This document shows positions 12,121 through 23,915 of a DNA stretch of 64,000 nt, one piece after another. Under the pieces are notes generated by a model. It searched no databases. It was not told the origin of the DNA and worked only from the letters and a program-made list of their open reading frames with translations. The position numbers were made by a program, and so were the translations under genes. This DNA comes from Watersipora subatra (lineage: Eukaryota > Bryozoa > Gymnolaemata > Cheilostomatida > Watersiporidae): assembly GCF_963576615.1 (NCBI RefSeq), contig NC_088708.1, positions 68,220,672-68,284,671 on the forward strand. Direction: 5' to 3'. The first letter of the stretch is position 1, and each line of letters starts with the position of its first letter.

Positions 12121-12975
12121 TTAAAAATAGTTACCACATTTTGAAGCATTATAACATTCCCGATTTTTGTATCAATGTGATTCACATTAACTCTTTGTCT
12201 CTCGCAAAGTAAATGACTCAACAGACATCACACTAGTTGGTAAATTTGTATGTAAATTAAAAAGTATTGAAATACATTGTAGAAGCTCTTTGCTCAACTA
12301 AAATCAGCTATTAACCCAATTAGCTTAAAAGCATTTACATTTTGAAAGCCCACTTATAGCCCTTACAAACATAGAGCTTAGTTCCTTAAGTGGTGCTTGT
12401 CTACACCCTAGTGCATTTGCTAGAGATCCAAGGCCAGCTATGATTAGCTCCCTTTAGCAGCATGTAGTTGACACATGCAGCTTTTCACTTCTGTAGATGT
12501 ACATGTGAAAACCTACTTGGAAGCTAGTTGTTTTTTTGATCAGACTGTGTGAAGTAGACAAGCTGTAACAGCAGAACCAAAGCCAGTGAACGAATCACAG
12601 TTGAAATTGATTTTTACTTTTTTGAACTGAAGAATGCTAACATAATGAACACAATGGAACTGTTAAACCTTACTTGCAGAAAGAATCACATGCCTAAAAT
12701 TGTTGTACATTTGATATTACTGCAACACATTTATGACAGCACATCTATTTTATTTCTTCAACAATATAAACCAGGTTACAATAACCTGCTGATTAGAGTT
12801 GGGGATCCATAAGGTGTCAGTATTTCCATCCCACATTTCATTTGGGTCATTTAGTCAGTCTCTCTTAATGAAAGATTGTCATGATCAGTTGAACCAGATA
12901 TAGGCTGAAGATGCATAGACATTGAGGTGCGAATACAACAAAATAAGAGTGTATTAAATTCTACTTTAATTTCAG
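12121..12975. other. Intron or upstream DNA of D8C gene 1, no gene seen
   Basis: No coding frame. The part from about 12700 to 12975 matches 45324-45560 inverted. Confidence 0.5.
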
Positions 12976-15900
12976 ACTGTTGTCACGCAGTCAGATGACA
13001 ACAGAAACAAATCTCCAGGAGACACAACATATAACTATACTAGTATGTCTGGCCATCCCTTGATTCGGTAAAACCAAAAATACTAAAGTAAACCAATGTA
13101 AAGGCTTCACTTGTACAAGCATTGTTCAGTTGCCTGAGTTGCCCACTATATGAGAGCTGGTAGATGTTGTTTATATTTTTGATTTATATTGGTTCTGTAG
13201 ACCAGCAAGCGGAGGCTTTCAAAATATGGGGTTTGCAAGATCTCACAACCAGATTCATCAGTCTCAGAATGTTCCGGAGGTAAATACTTTATGTCTGCTA
13301 TTAAGTTAGTTGAGTGTCTTTACTAGGTATTCAGTTGGTGATAGTGGTGTTTGTTATAACGCAAGGTAAATGAGTTGCTGATGTAATAACCTTGCATATT
13401 GTTTTCAATTTTAGAGCTGTTCTGGTTATAGATGACTAACTGAATGCCCAACATTGCAAGGGTAACAACAAAGTTTTTGCACAGAAAGATTATTTTTAAT
13501 CAACACATACATATTTTAGATGGTATTCTGCAGAGCTTTAGTTTTCACGGTTTATTACTTTTAGATTAATGCCAGAAAGTGGTCTGGTAAAATTCTTGAA
13601 AACTTGTGACAAAGTTAATGTTTAGTTTTAACTTATAGCCGCAGAGCTATGCTTCACACGTGACTTTTTTCCTGCTCCATGGCATATTTAGTAATACGAA
13701 TACAGTAGTGATATGTTTGAGTCAAACTATTTATTCAGTTGCAAGGTCATCATTATGTATCTTACATCAATTGTAAATATCATCTCTTTTTGGTATTCTT
13801 TTGCAGATGTCCTCTCCTCAGTATGTGACTCCCGACTATATACAAATTCAACCTAACCCAGCTTCCGTACCTTCAACAACACCAGCAGGTTCCTGACATA
13901 ACTATCGTAAATGAAATATGAAGTTTGGTGCTGAGATATCATTGGTAGCGTCTGTATTTTTATGAGAATGCCTAAAAGTGAGATTAGTAAAAGTTCGGTC
14001 ACTCGTAGCCTAGCATATATAAAAACATGAGTTTTTTCCAAAACAACCTGTACTCTGCCTAACCAGTATTTAAGACAGTATCAACATAATGCTTTTCAAC
14101 GTACATGTGTTGCTCAAAGGAAGGCTTTTGTAAGAACTGTATTGGACCACAATGTTAAAGAGTGATATGTGATTGTGCATGGCATGTTGCATCTCCTATC
14201 TACACTGTTTCAGTGTTGCATACTATGATGCTTTTGTAGAACTCACATTTAAAAAGAAGAGATATATTACTGCCATTGTTATCTTTGCCTGCTTGTCTCT
14301 TCTGTGTATCATTGGTGGCTTCTTCTTTATGGGAAAATATCTATCAGGTTTGTGATTTGGATAATATTATATGTTTAGCATGTGTACAATAAGGATATAT
14401 AATATAAGATATGCACAGTTATATATAAGAATAATAACTGTGATGTTACTTTTACTAGTATATACTATCAATTAGTTGTACATATCCGAGCTGAAATAAT
14501 ATATAGTTATATATAAGGATAGTGACTGTGATGTTACCTTTACTAGTATATACTATTACCAATTGTACATATTAGCGCTGAAATAATATATAGCTTATAT
14601 ATAAGGATAGTGACTGTGATGTTACCTTTACTAGTATATACTATTAACTAGTTGTACATATCAGCGCTGAAATAATATATAGTTTATATATAAGGATAGT
14701 GACTGTGATGTTACTTTTAGAAGAGCAACACAGGGCATTTTCTTTTGTATCAACTGTCAAATGACAATATTTTCAATTTCTTATTGCAGAAAAAGCTGCC
14801 TCTGCTGACAAGAAACTAGGAGTCGCCTGTACTACATTGGCTGATTCTGAAAATGATTACTGGACAACTACCCCTTTAGTTTGGCTGGCCGGTGCTTCTC
14901 CAGAGCTTTCAGTCCCTGGCACCACTAGCACCCCTGGCACTCCTGGCACTCCTGGCACCCCTGGCTCCCTTGGCACCCCTGGCACAACCGGTACCCCTGG
15001 CACCCCTGACCCCCCTGGCACTCCTGGCACCCCTGACACCATTGACACCACTGGCACTCTTAGCACAACAACAGTTGACCCATTTAGGGCATGCCAAACT
15101 GCACAAAACTTAACACGTTATTGGAGACTGGATCACAATGGGTCTGACATAAGACCAGGAATTGGGCCACATTCCAATGAAGGATACGCTTGTGACTTTC
15201 ATGAAAACTTGGAATGGTTTCGTTTCACTGGAGCAGCAGGTAAGTCAAGAACAGATCAGCATGATCAAATATTTCAATCAACTTATAAGAGGCTTAACAT
15301 TACACCTTGGATTCATCTTATAGTTACATGCCTCTCTCCTGTATGGCTATAATTTTTCAGCCCGTTCTCATGAAAAACAACTTCCAATCTAAATTCTCAA
15401 CCCTTCATTCTCTTCTGCTGAAAATACTAGCAAACCATGTTTACACCAGACAGGCGCAAGAGCATCTGGGTCAAAATCGGCCTTTCAAAAGAATTATCAG
15501 ACCTTGTTGGTGTGGATTGGGAAAACAATTTTCCTTTGCCCAGTCTTTGTTTCTGCTTTCATGGGCAGCCAGTCTCATCGAAGTATTTGCTTCGCCTCTG
15601 AGCTTAAACTTTTTTATCATTGCCATTTATTAGGCTGTCTCTTGCTTTTCAAGCCAGCTCCAAACCCTAGTGATACTGCTGCTATATAAACCATCTGCTG
15701 ATTGTGTACTTCTTCATAACACTGGCCACAATTCATTTTACCCAGACTTCTCAATTTTTAGCAGACAATCTAGCAGATCAATTGATGAATGGATACACTG
15801 ACTATAAATTCATATGGTCAGTGAATGGTCAGTGTCTTATTCATACTTGTCACTCTATGAGTTTACCTGAATAGACTAACATGGCTACTACACAAGCAAT

Positions 15901-16511
15901 AGTCTGGTAACAACAACGTCAAAACAGTGTGCAAGTGTTTGACAGCTATCACATTTCTAAAAACAACCTTTGTGTAAAAAAATTTTCCAACCCATATATA
16001 ATTTTCTCATGTCTTAAAATTATATAGAATTTGAAAAGATGGATGAAGACTCAAAAAATAGAACTGACTTAACAACAGTTTACCAATATTATTAATATAC
16101 ATTTCAATAATAAGAGGCAAACAAAACAAAGACTAAACAAAGTCAGGTGTTGATGTTATTACTATCAAATAAAGCTTTGTTAGAGTTGATGTCACCTGTT
16201 ACCAATAGCAAACATAAACAAGGATACCAATAACTAACTTTATTTTAACAGGAAACCGTTTTCTAAGCACCTGCCCACCGTTGAAGAGTTGTGGAGGTCG
16301 GTACTCATTCTGGACTGATTCAGAGATGCCTTTGAGCGTAGGAGTTGTCACTCCAATATTTGTATACTCTAAACATGCCGACGATTGTAGACACTTAATT
16401 CGAAATGCAGATGTGATAAGGTGCTCATGGAGAACTGTATATGACTTTATATACAGAGTGCATGGCAGAAAATATGAGAAATGTGTAGCAACTTTCTGTG
16501 GTATGAATTAA
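12976..16511 (+). CDS. D8C-domain type II membrane protein, gene 1
   Basis: Six exons join in frame: 12976-13067, 13201-13279, 13807-13888, 14240-14347, 14790-15239 and 16252-16511, all with GT-AG introns. The predicted protein, about 356 residues without upstream exons, has a polar tail with YTSM and DYIQI, a KKKR stop-transfer-like cluster, a hydrophobic helix ([20 protein letters not shown]), and a Gly-Thr-Pro stalk. It ends in a Cys-rich domain with [32 protein letters not shown] and CSWRTVYDFIYRV. This order matches the D8C domain of uromodulin, GP2 and OIT3. The basic cluster before the helix suggests the C-terminus is outside. The start is unsettled: an in-frame ATG lies in the first listed exon (MSGHP), or an upstream exon supplies it. 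The mirrored gene at 37515-45323 keeps every exon and phase. Function is unknown; a surface receptor or lectin-like role is inference. Confidence 0.75.
14385..14720 (+). repeat. Intronic tandem repeat of about 90 bp
   Basis: Three to four units contain GTGACTGTGATGTTACCTTT, ACTAGTATATACTAT and a AGCGCTGAAATAATATATAG-type segment. The same units recur in the matching intron of gene 4 (38890-39110) and of copy 3 (about 25985-26076). Confidence 0.8.
14917..15075 (+). repeat. 9-bp coding repeat for the Gly-Thr-Pro stalk
   Basis: Units of GGCACCCCT and close variants encode GTP/GTT triplets between the membrane helix and the D8C domain. Gly at every third position is collagen-like. The high Thr and Pro content would also suit O-glycosylation. 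The stalk differs in length and purity between copies: long and interrupted here, nearly pure in gene 4, very short in copy 3. Confidence 0.85.
15240..16251 (+). other. Intron splitting the D8C domain of gene 1
   Basis: It lies between GCAG-GTAAGT and TTTTAACAG and is phase 1. The first 450 bp match the same intron of copy 3 (about 25100-25547) closely. The open frames inside it (15307-15689) are not supported as genes. Confidence 0.7.
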
Positions 16512-17480
16512 TCGTCAGTTTAAGAGGATTTACTTGACCTATCAGCAGTCTTATACATGTACTTTTGCAGTTTGATAGTATTTTATTACATATGTCAACT
16601 TGCTCCCTTTGTTACTCGTATACTCTTTATATATTTCTATGTTTGTCACAGACTAATGTATGATATATAGATATTATTTGTATATGGTGCAGTATATTTT
16701 AACAAGCTGATACTAATGACAACTAAATGATGCGTATACAAAAATTACTTGCCAGTTTGTGTCTTTATTTACCTTCTGCTACTAATGTTTTGTTTACTTG
16801 TGGTTCTGTTAACCTTCAACTGTTACCTTCCCTGAGGTTTATAAAAACAAATTTTTTGAAGATATCAGAGGGCATATAGAAAAACAAGCTAAGAAGTCTG
16901 AGTTCTTGTAAGTTATTAACTTGTAAGTCTGGTAACTTGTAAGTTTATATAATTATTTACCTTCTGATCCAACTGTTTTCAGTTGACTTGTGGTTCTGTT
17001 AACCTTCAACTGTTATTTATCTTCCATGGTGTTTTATTGGTCTAAAATATATTCATTTTGTAAATCACAATAAAAACAACTAAATCTGCAAGAAGTATGT
17101 TATAAAGAAGTCACTAGCCGTCACGGTAAAGGAATGCTCTTATGGAAGGCAGACTTCAACTGTACAATTAGGATCAGTTAAAGAACAACATGGTAAAATT
17201 GATGAGACGTTTATTTAGCATACCTTCATTTTGTTGGTTTTTACACGCATATTGACTCTTACTATAGGCATATTATTCGGATAATCAAAAGAAGACTTAG
17301 GATTATCAAAATATCAATTATTATCAATTACAAAATATTAATTGTCTGAATAATATATTCAGATAATTGTGCAGATAAAATTTTGGAAGCATAAACTTTT
17401 ATTCAGCTGGTAGTTTTTCAAGTATTAAGACCAACTATAGTCACTTGCTTACCAGAACAAACCTTCTAGCAAGATTTTTA
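16512..17480. other. 3' flank of D8C gene 1
   Basis: No gene. The block 17100-17230 with CTGTACAATTAGGATCAGTT recurs inverted at 19195-19270 and 37050-37130, so the same downstream DNA follows three D8C copies. Confidence 0.55.
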
Positions 17481-17640
17481 GTCTTAAAAAAGGACTGTAT
17501 GTTTGCAAAAAAATCATGGTAATGAACTGAACAACATTCATATATGTCTTTGCCTTCTCATCTCAATATTCCTCAAATTCCATTAAATCTTTAAAAATGC
17601 TCTTTGAAGGAAGTCCGTATTTGTTTCCAAGTTATCCTTC
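17340..17640 (-). pseudogene. 3' remnant of sister family B
   Basis: On the minus strand this carries GAGATGAGAAGGCAAAGACA and the downstream block of family B, similar to 35980-36260 on the plus strand. Only the last codons and the 3' flank remain, with no usable frame. It closes the first arm of the large inverted duplication. Confidence 0.5.
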
Positions 17641-18286
17641 GTCCTTACTCATTTGCTTTTTGAGTTCAAACAAATTCAGTTCCTAGTCGATATTTGCTTG
17701 GCTGTTATTATCAACAAAGCACAAAGTCCACCTGTGATTGTGGCTGGAATTAACTTGAGTCTGCTTGTTTTTCCCATGGTCAGTTTAATGTCTCCTGTCT
17801 ACAGTTTGAGTCTTTTTTCAAACTGCTTATTTATACACCCCAATGTAAAACAAAATGCTAATTTCAACATAAAGCATTTTCATGTGAAATTTACACGATT
17901 AGAAATATTACAGCCATATATTGACTAGTCTTTCAAGCAAACCCTTGAGTGCATGACTCAGAGTTGCAGGAAGAAGGAAATATGTAACATGCTAGTAGAA
18001 CCTATGTCTTATGCATATTCTAAATACCAAAGTCATAAAGTTATTCTACCTCTTAGTACTTGCTCAGACTCACTTTTCTAGCTTTCGAATAGTCAGATTT
18101 ATCTATACGTCAAAAAACAAGTCTCTTAACTATTTGCATACAAATATTAACATATTAGTATGTGTATACTAATACATATATAATACTATATATACATAGA
18201 TATTAGTATGAATCTTCATATTGCTGATGCTTTCCAAAAGCACATCTTTTGCGCAACAAATTGGGATAGAATGTATGTATTAGAAT
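17641..18286. other. No gene seen
   Basis: The open frame 17653-17928 has no recognisable domain, splice context or duplicate with a kept frame. A short stretch near 17945-18005 resembles 33650-33725 directly. Confidence 0.4.
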
Positions 18287-19132
18287 TGGCATACATATGC
18301 GCATACATATGTATGCAGATATGTATGCACGTACATATGCGCATATATATGCGCATACGTATGCACGTACGTATGCGCGTACGTTCGTGCATACGTATGC
18401 GTGTACATTTGTACATACATATGTACATGCGTATGTACATACGTACGTGTGTATGTATGTATGTACATACGTATGTATGCACGTATGTATGGATGTATGT
18501 ATGTATGTACGTATTTATGTATGTACGTATGTACGTACATACATGCGCACGTATGTATGTATGTACATATGTATGTACGTATGTACGTATGTATGTATGT
18601 ACGTATGTACGTATGTACGTATGTACATATGTACGTATGTATGTATGTACGAATGTATGTATGTACGTGCGTATGTATGTACGTATGTATGTATGTATGT
18701 ACATATGTATGTATGTACGTATGTATGTACATATGTATGTATATATGTATGTATGTACGTGCGTATGTATGTACGTATGTATGTACATACGTATGTATGT
18801 ACGTATGTATGTACGTACATATGTATGTACGTATGTATGTACGTATGTATGTACGTATGTATGTACGTATGTATGTATGTACGTATGTACGTACGTATGT
18901 ATGTATGTACATACGTACGTATGTACGTACGTACATACGTATGTATGTACATACGTATGTAAGTATGTACGTATGTATGTACATACGTATGTACGTACGT
19001 ACGTACATACGTACATTATGTACATACGTACGTACGTATGTACGTACGTATGTACATATGTATGTATGTACATAGGTACGTACATACATATGTATGTATG
19101 TATGTACATACATACATATGTACGTATGTATG
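18287..19132. repeat. ACGT-type tetramer/octamer array (c), the longest
   Basis: About 845 bp of TATG/TACG/TACA units. The left end is more variable (TATGCGCATA, TACGTATGCA), and the right part is more regular. Frames of 145-343 codons on both strands come from the repeat. Confidence 0.97.
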
Positions 19133-19765
19133 AACGTCTTGAATGAACATCGTCTTCGCTGAATGAACATCCTATCAATTTTATTAAGTTACTCTTTAAT
19201 TGATCCTGATTGTACAGTTGAAGTCTGCCTTCCATAACAACATTCATTTACCATGACGGCTAGTGACTTCTTTGTAAAACACTTTTTTGCAGATTTAGTT
19301 GTTTTTATTGTGATTTACAAAATGAATATATTTTAGACCAATAAAACACCATAGAAGATAAATAACAGCTTAAGGTTAACAGAACCACAAGTAAACTGAA
19401 AACAGTTGGATCAGAAGGTAAACAGTTATATAAACTTACAAGTTACTAGACTTACAAGTTAATAACTTACAAGAACTAAGACTTCTTAGCTTGTTTTTAT
19501 ATGCCTTCTGATATCTTTTTTCTTAAATTTTTTAAACACTTATAAGACAACATTAATTTACAAGTAATCTTTCTGTATGCATCATTTAATAGTCATTAGT
19601 ATCAGCTTCTAAAAATCTATTGTACCATATACAGATAATATCTATATATCATACAAGGAGACCACAACTAACAAAGACAGCACATTGTATATATAATAAA
19701 ATCAAACTACAAAAGTGTAAGTATAGGAATGCTGATAGGTTAAGTAACTCCTCTTAAACTCATGA

Positions 19766-20027
19766 TCAATTCATACCACAGAATTCTGCTACACATCTTT
19801 CAAGTTTTCTGCCATGAAATCTATATATAAAGTCATATTCAGTTTTCCATGAGCATGTTATCCCATCTGCATTTTGAATGAACTCTCTACAAATCTCCTC
19901 TGCTTATCTAGAATATACAATTATTGGAGTGACAACTCCTACTCTCAAATGCATCTCTGAATCAGTACAGAATGAGTAGCATCCTCCATACTATTCAATA
20001 ATGGGCAGGTGCTTAGAAAACGGTTTC
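19766..20027 (-). pseudogene. D8C copy 2: isolated, broken last exon
   Basis: The block begins after a CACAG acceptor with GNRFLSTCP, like the last exon of gene 1, but a one-base deletion shifts the frame after about 13 codons (AGTATGGAGG against AGTTGTGGAGG). A TAA also appears in the original frame later on. The final codons CGMN and a stop are still recognisable. The upstream intron is present to about 20350. After that the homology stops, and no stalk or membrane exon is found upstream. Confidence 0.75.
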
Positions 20028-20322
20028 CTGTGAAAATGAAGTTAATCATTGACATACTTGTTTATGGTTGCTATTGGTAACAGGTTAAATAAACTATAAC
20101 AAGGCTTTATTCATAAGTAATACAATCAATGGCTGACTTTGTGTATATATTTATTCTTACGGAGATAAATTATATAATCTTTGTTTTGTGTGCCTCATAT
20201 TGGCAAAATGTATATTATCAAAATGTATATTGTCAATATTGGTAAATTGTTATTAAGCCAGTTCTATTTTTATTTGGAGTTTTCCGCCATTTTTCAAATT
20301 TTAATGTAATTCTAAGACTTTA

Positions 20323-20592
20323 TTAAAAAGTTCTATCCGAGTTAGAAAAATTTATTTTATGCAAAGTTTGTTTTCTAGCAGTGATGGCTGTATCGAATGA
20401 ATTGTTCAGATTATAGTGTTTTAAATACTTTTCTCTGCTAAGAGAATGGATATTAGATGGAAGGTTTTTGAAGCAGCTAACAATGATGTTTTCAAAATAA
20501 TCATTAGGTATCGTATAGAATACATGTATGTTCATGTCATGTAATGTGAGATGTGTTGAAAGTCTGTAACTCTCATTTAAATAAGAGGACAC
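20323..20592 (-). other. Unidentified open frame near the break of copy 2
   Basis: A frame of about 89 codons reads NESYRLSTHLTLHDMNIHVF and ends KINFSNSDRTF. It begins where D8C intron homology ends. I recognise no family and see no promoter or splice support. It may be a piece of an inserted element. Confidence 0.2.
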
Positions 20593-20599
20593 AACTCAT

Positions 20600-21856
20600 A
20601 AAACAGCTTTAAACCTATAATTGACGTATAATAAAAATACCAGCATCTGTAATTTTTACTAGCTGTTTATGCGGTCAACAGCATGTTTGTTCTCTAGCTA
20701 CTTTATTGTGGTACAGGCATTCAACTCTATTGTACTTGTATGACTATGTAGGTAGAAAGCGTCATGCTTTATTTCCATTACCAATATGAACAGACCAATG
20801 ACTAAAACATGTCTTACCCTAAAAAATATATATACATGCGTAGACAAACAGACTAATGACTACAACATGTGTTACCATGAACAGATTGTTTCTGAATGTC
20901 AGCGAGTGTCCTAAATATGTTGTTTACTCAATTCAAGGGCCAATGACTCACCTGATACAAAGCCTCCGGCAGCCAATAATTGCTTATTCTTATATTTTAT
21001 ATATTTACTAAAAACTTCTATATAGTTGAATAAAAAGTGTTCTGTTCTTTATTTCCATAAAAGCTTTCACATTCCTAAAATGCACTACGATTTGAGTCAG
21101 CTAAAAGAGGAATTATCAAAATGAAATAGTCAAGTTTAGAAAGTCAACTTTAGCTTACAATCTGCTTTATGGTTTAGTCTGAGAGTGTCGGACTCAAGCT
21201 AAATGTTTAGCTCTTTATATCAAAAAGGTGTTCAAATTACTTTAGTAGATTTGATAAAGAACTGACACGCAAAGTGCGTCATAGATGTAAACCTATACAG
21301 TCATATGTTTATAACAATTTATGAGAAAGCCGGAAAACCAGCTAAATATAGCAAAGTTAGTATTAACAGTTTTAGATGAATGTAAATGTATCTGGTAATA
21401 CATCTTGTACATTAGTCAAAACAACTAGGTTTTGTATTACTCATAATCCTTCATATCTAACAGTTTTGTTTAATAAATTTTTGATTTAAATGTTTACATA
21501 GCCTTTAGTATTTCTTTTTATACAAATCACACAGTTGCAGTGTTGTACTGGAAAAGCTGCATGTTGTCTTGGTCATCACGTTATATGCTGTCAACGTACT
21601 TTTGTTCTTAAATCGTTCAGCTAACTCTGTGTAATTGAAATGGTTTCAGTGCCAAATCATTACCCTCTTGCATCATGGCAATACCTGTTTACTATAACTA
21701 CACCTTTTAGCTATATTATGAACTATTGTTTGTCAAACTTCGTTGCACTCCCATAACAGTTTTGAATATAATAATAATTAGCAGTCTGTATGTAGTAATT
21801 GTGAAATACAAATACACTGCAGCATGTAGATAGAACCAATATCTCTTAGCTTGTTC

Positions 21857-21858
<2 letters not shown>
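20600..21858. other. No gene or clear repeat seen
   Basis: A/T-rich unique-looking sequence without a frame over about 60 codons that I would support. Confidence 0.4.

Positions 21859-21906
<48 letters not shown>
21859..21906. repeat. (TA)n microsatellite next to a Penelope-like element
   Basis: A pure TA run of about 48 bp. A second (TA)n run flanks the other copy at 23916-24012. Confidence 0.97.
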
Positions 21907-21910
<4 letters not shown>

Positions 21911-22006
21911 TAGATGCAGTATGAACAGTCTCTTGCATGAAAGTGCTCAATATTAAAATAGAGCGATGTAAAATTGAGTAAAAATGAAAGTAAAAGTTAA
22001 GTTTAA

Positions 22007-22065
22007 AACAACTTTATTACTAATAGTTTCATATTGCCATGCAATAATCATCAGATAAAATTGTT
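22007..22065 (-). ncRNA. Hammerhead ribozyme motif of the left Penelope-like copy
   Basis: This is the exact reverse complement of the motif at 23824-23882, described there. Confidence 0.65.
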
Positions 22066-22203
22066 AGCACTGAAAACGACTTATATATATATAGATGGAA
22101 ATAAAAGCGTAGGTCTTAAAATACCTAAATACACCACTGATACGTAGGATTAAAATTAGCAAGCAACACGATTTAAAGCCTCAACAATGCAGAAGTTTAA
22201 AAG

Positions 22204-22921
22204 TTAAGTCTTAAAATTGCTTAAAAGGAATTTGCCAGCATGTCTACATGTTGAAACTAGTTCGCAGCGTTTGTTTAAGGTAGCAATGTTAGGATTGTAT
22301 ATAATATAAAATTTCTCATACAGACATAGGTTGCATCTGCCTGTGGTCTTGTTGTATGATGTAGCTCTTTTGACTATGCTCCACTTGATGTTATATTCTA
22401 TGCCTTGGTCTTTTAAGGTCCATATGTGCTTACTGAGCTCGGTGCTTGATCTTTTCTCTACATTTCTAAAGGTTGTCATATGATTGTAATAGCGTTGTTT
22501 GAATGTGGTGTCAGTCAATCCTATGTAATGTTCGTCCGCAGATTGATCATTGGTGGTGACTGTCGCCTTATATATAATTGACTTGCTCAGGCACTTTCCT
22601 TGTAGTGGGCAGCCATTCTTATGTCGGCAGTTGCATTCTCTTGGTTCTGTAGTTATAGGGGTCTCATTGTGATGCTGCAGCAATCTGGTATTATGAGCGC
22701 TAATGATACTGCTCACATTGTTCATACAGCTGTAGCTTAATTTCACAAAGTTTCTATTGAAGATCTTACGAAGAGCGTGTGATTTAGGGAACTCTGTGTC
22801 CAGGATATTAAAGAAAATCTTACCGATGTTATTGGCTACATTTTTGCTGAATGGCGGGTTGTACCATAGTATCGGTCTTCGTCTGGTATTCTTGTCTCTG
22901 TTTTGCGCATTGTTTGTCGGG
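22204..22921 (-). pseudogene. GIY-YIG endonuclease part of a Penelope-like element (left)
   Basis: The frame carries the features of the C-terminal endonuclease of Penelope-like elements. First comes a Cys-rich patch CNCRHKNGCPLQGKC, then the GIY-YIG core (IIYKATV ... HYIGLT), then FKQRYYNH with the conserved Arg and His, and later CLYEKFY with a Glu. It ends LLSNFKT. The frame continues a little into the spacer, to 22986, but element sequence stops at 22921. Without the reverse transcriptase it cannot be autonomous. It is identical in protein to the right copy over 180 residues. Confidence 0.8.
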
Positions 22922-22967
22922 GCAGGCTGAAACACAAGCTTGTGTTTGTGTCCGCTTAGATTGAGTG
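22922..22967. other. Spacer of the Penelope-like palindrome
   Basis: The only unpaired bases between the two 953-bp arms number 46. They include a small palindrome, AACACAAGCTTGTGTT. They may be leftover target DNA or a filler formed when the two truncated copies were joined head to head. Confidence 0.75.
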
Positions 22968-23142
22968 CCCGACAAACAATGCGCAAAACAGAGACAAGAA
23001 TACCAGACGAAGACCGATACTATGGTACAACCCGCCATTCAGCAAAAATGTAGCCAATAACATCGGTAAGATTTTCTTTAATATCCTGGACACAGAGTTC
23101 CCTAAATCACACGCTCTTCGTAAGATCTTCAATAGAAACTTT

Positions 23143-23685
23143 GTGAAATTAAGCTACAGCTGTATGAACAATGTGAGCAGTATCATTAGCGCTCATAATA
23201 CCAGATTGCTGCAGCATCACAATGAGACCCCTATAACTACAGAACCAAGAGAATGCAACTGCCGACATAAGAATGGCTGCCCACTACAAGGAAAGTGCCT
23301 GAGCAAGTCAATTATATATAAGGCGACAGTCACCACCAATGATCAATCTGCGGACGAACATTACATAGGATTGACTGACACCACATTCAAACAACGCTAT
23401 TACAATCATATGACAACCTTTAGAAATGTAGAGAAAAGATCAAGCACCGAGCTCAGTAAGCACATATGGACCTTAAAAGACCAAGGCATAGAATATAACA
23501 TCAAGTGGAGCATAGTCAAAAGAGCTACATCATACAACAAGACCACAGGCAGATGCAACCTATGTCTGTATGAGAAATTTTATATTATATACAATCCTAA
23601 CATTGCTACCTTAAACAAACGCTGCGAACTAGTTTCAACATGTAGACATGCTGGCAAATTCCTTTTAAGCAATTTTAAGACTTAA
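23143..23685 (+). pseudogene. GIY-YIG endonuclease part of a Penelope-like element (right)
   Basis: Same protein as the left copy: Cys patch, GIY-YIG core, FKQRYYNH, CLYEKFY, ending LLSNFKT at 23685. The first Met used here (MKLSYSCMNN in this reading) is internal to the family. The frame is open further upstream to the palindrome spacer. Confidence 0.8.
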
Positions 23686-23823
23686 CTTTTAAACTTCTGC
23701 ATTGTTGAGGCTTTAAATCGTGTTGCTTGCTAATTTTAATCCTACGTATCAGTGGTGTATTTAGGTATTTTAAGACCTACGCTTTTATTTCCATCTATAT
23801 ATATATAAGTCGTTTTCAGTGCT

Positions 23824-23882
23824 AACAATTTTATCTGATGATTATTGCATGGCAATATGAAACTATTAGTAATAAAGTTGTT
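23824..23882 (+). ncRNA. Hammerhead ribozyme motif in the Penelope-like 3' region
   Basis: All parts of a type I hammerhead are present in order. Stem I 5' strand is AACAATTTTAT (23824-23834). The core CTGATGA follows (23835-23841). Stem II is TATTGC/GCAATA with loop ATG, closed by a U-U mismatch. GAA is at 23859-23861. A minimal 3-bp stem III is ACT-ATT-AGT (23862-23870), and the cleavage base A is at 23871. Stem I 3' strand ATAAAGTTGTT (23872-23882) pairs over 11 positions with one G-U. Penelope-like elements are known to carry hammerheads with very short stem III. The U-U pair at the base of stem II may lower activity. Confidence 0.72.
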
Positions 23883-23913
23883 TTAAACTTAACTTTTACT
23901 TTCATTTTTACTC

Positions 23914-23915
<2 letters not shown>

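Larger units (their letters stand above)
3740..17640. repeat. Arm 1 of the large inverted duplication
   Basis: Landmarks appear in mirrored order in 35440-48720: 98-aa gene (4182/48355), upstream exon (9257/46410), D8C exons (12976-16511 against 45323-37515), the downstream block (17150/37090) and the family B remnant (17500/35470 and 36010). Coordinate sums drift between about 52.5 and 55.7 kb because of insertions in either arm. Confidence 0.8.
21969..22921 (-). mobile_element. 5'-truncated Penelope-like element, left copy
   Basis: This is one arm of a palindrome. Every checked position x pairs with 45889-x, from 21969 to 22921. It holds the end of the element: the linker after the reverse transcriptase (RRPILWYNPPFS, SYSCMNN), the GIY-YIG endonuclease, the stop at 22204 and a 3' region with a hammerhead ribozyme motif. 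The reverse transcriptase itself is missing. The outer end runs toward a (TA)n tract. Confidence 0.85.

Noticed and set aside
14214-14239. Earlier acceptor TTTCAG at about 14212 for the membrane exon
   Set aside because: It would put a TAG in frame; the acceptor ending at 14239 keeps the frame in both complete genes.
14857-15113. Collagen-like or Ala/Leu-rich frames on other frames of the stalk
   Set aside because: Shadows of the 9-bp GTP repeat; the sense frame joins correctly to both neighbouring exons.
18208-19247. Frames of up to 343 codons, both strands
   Set aside because: Same kind of array; several frames overlap with equal quality.
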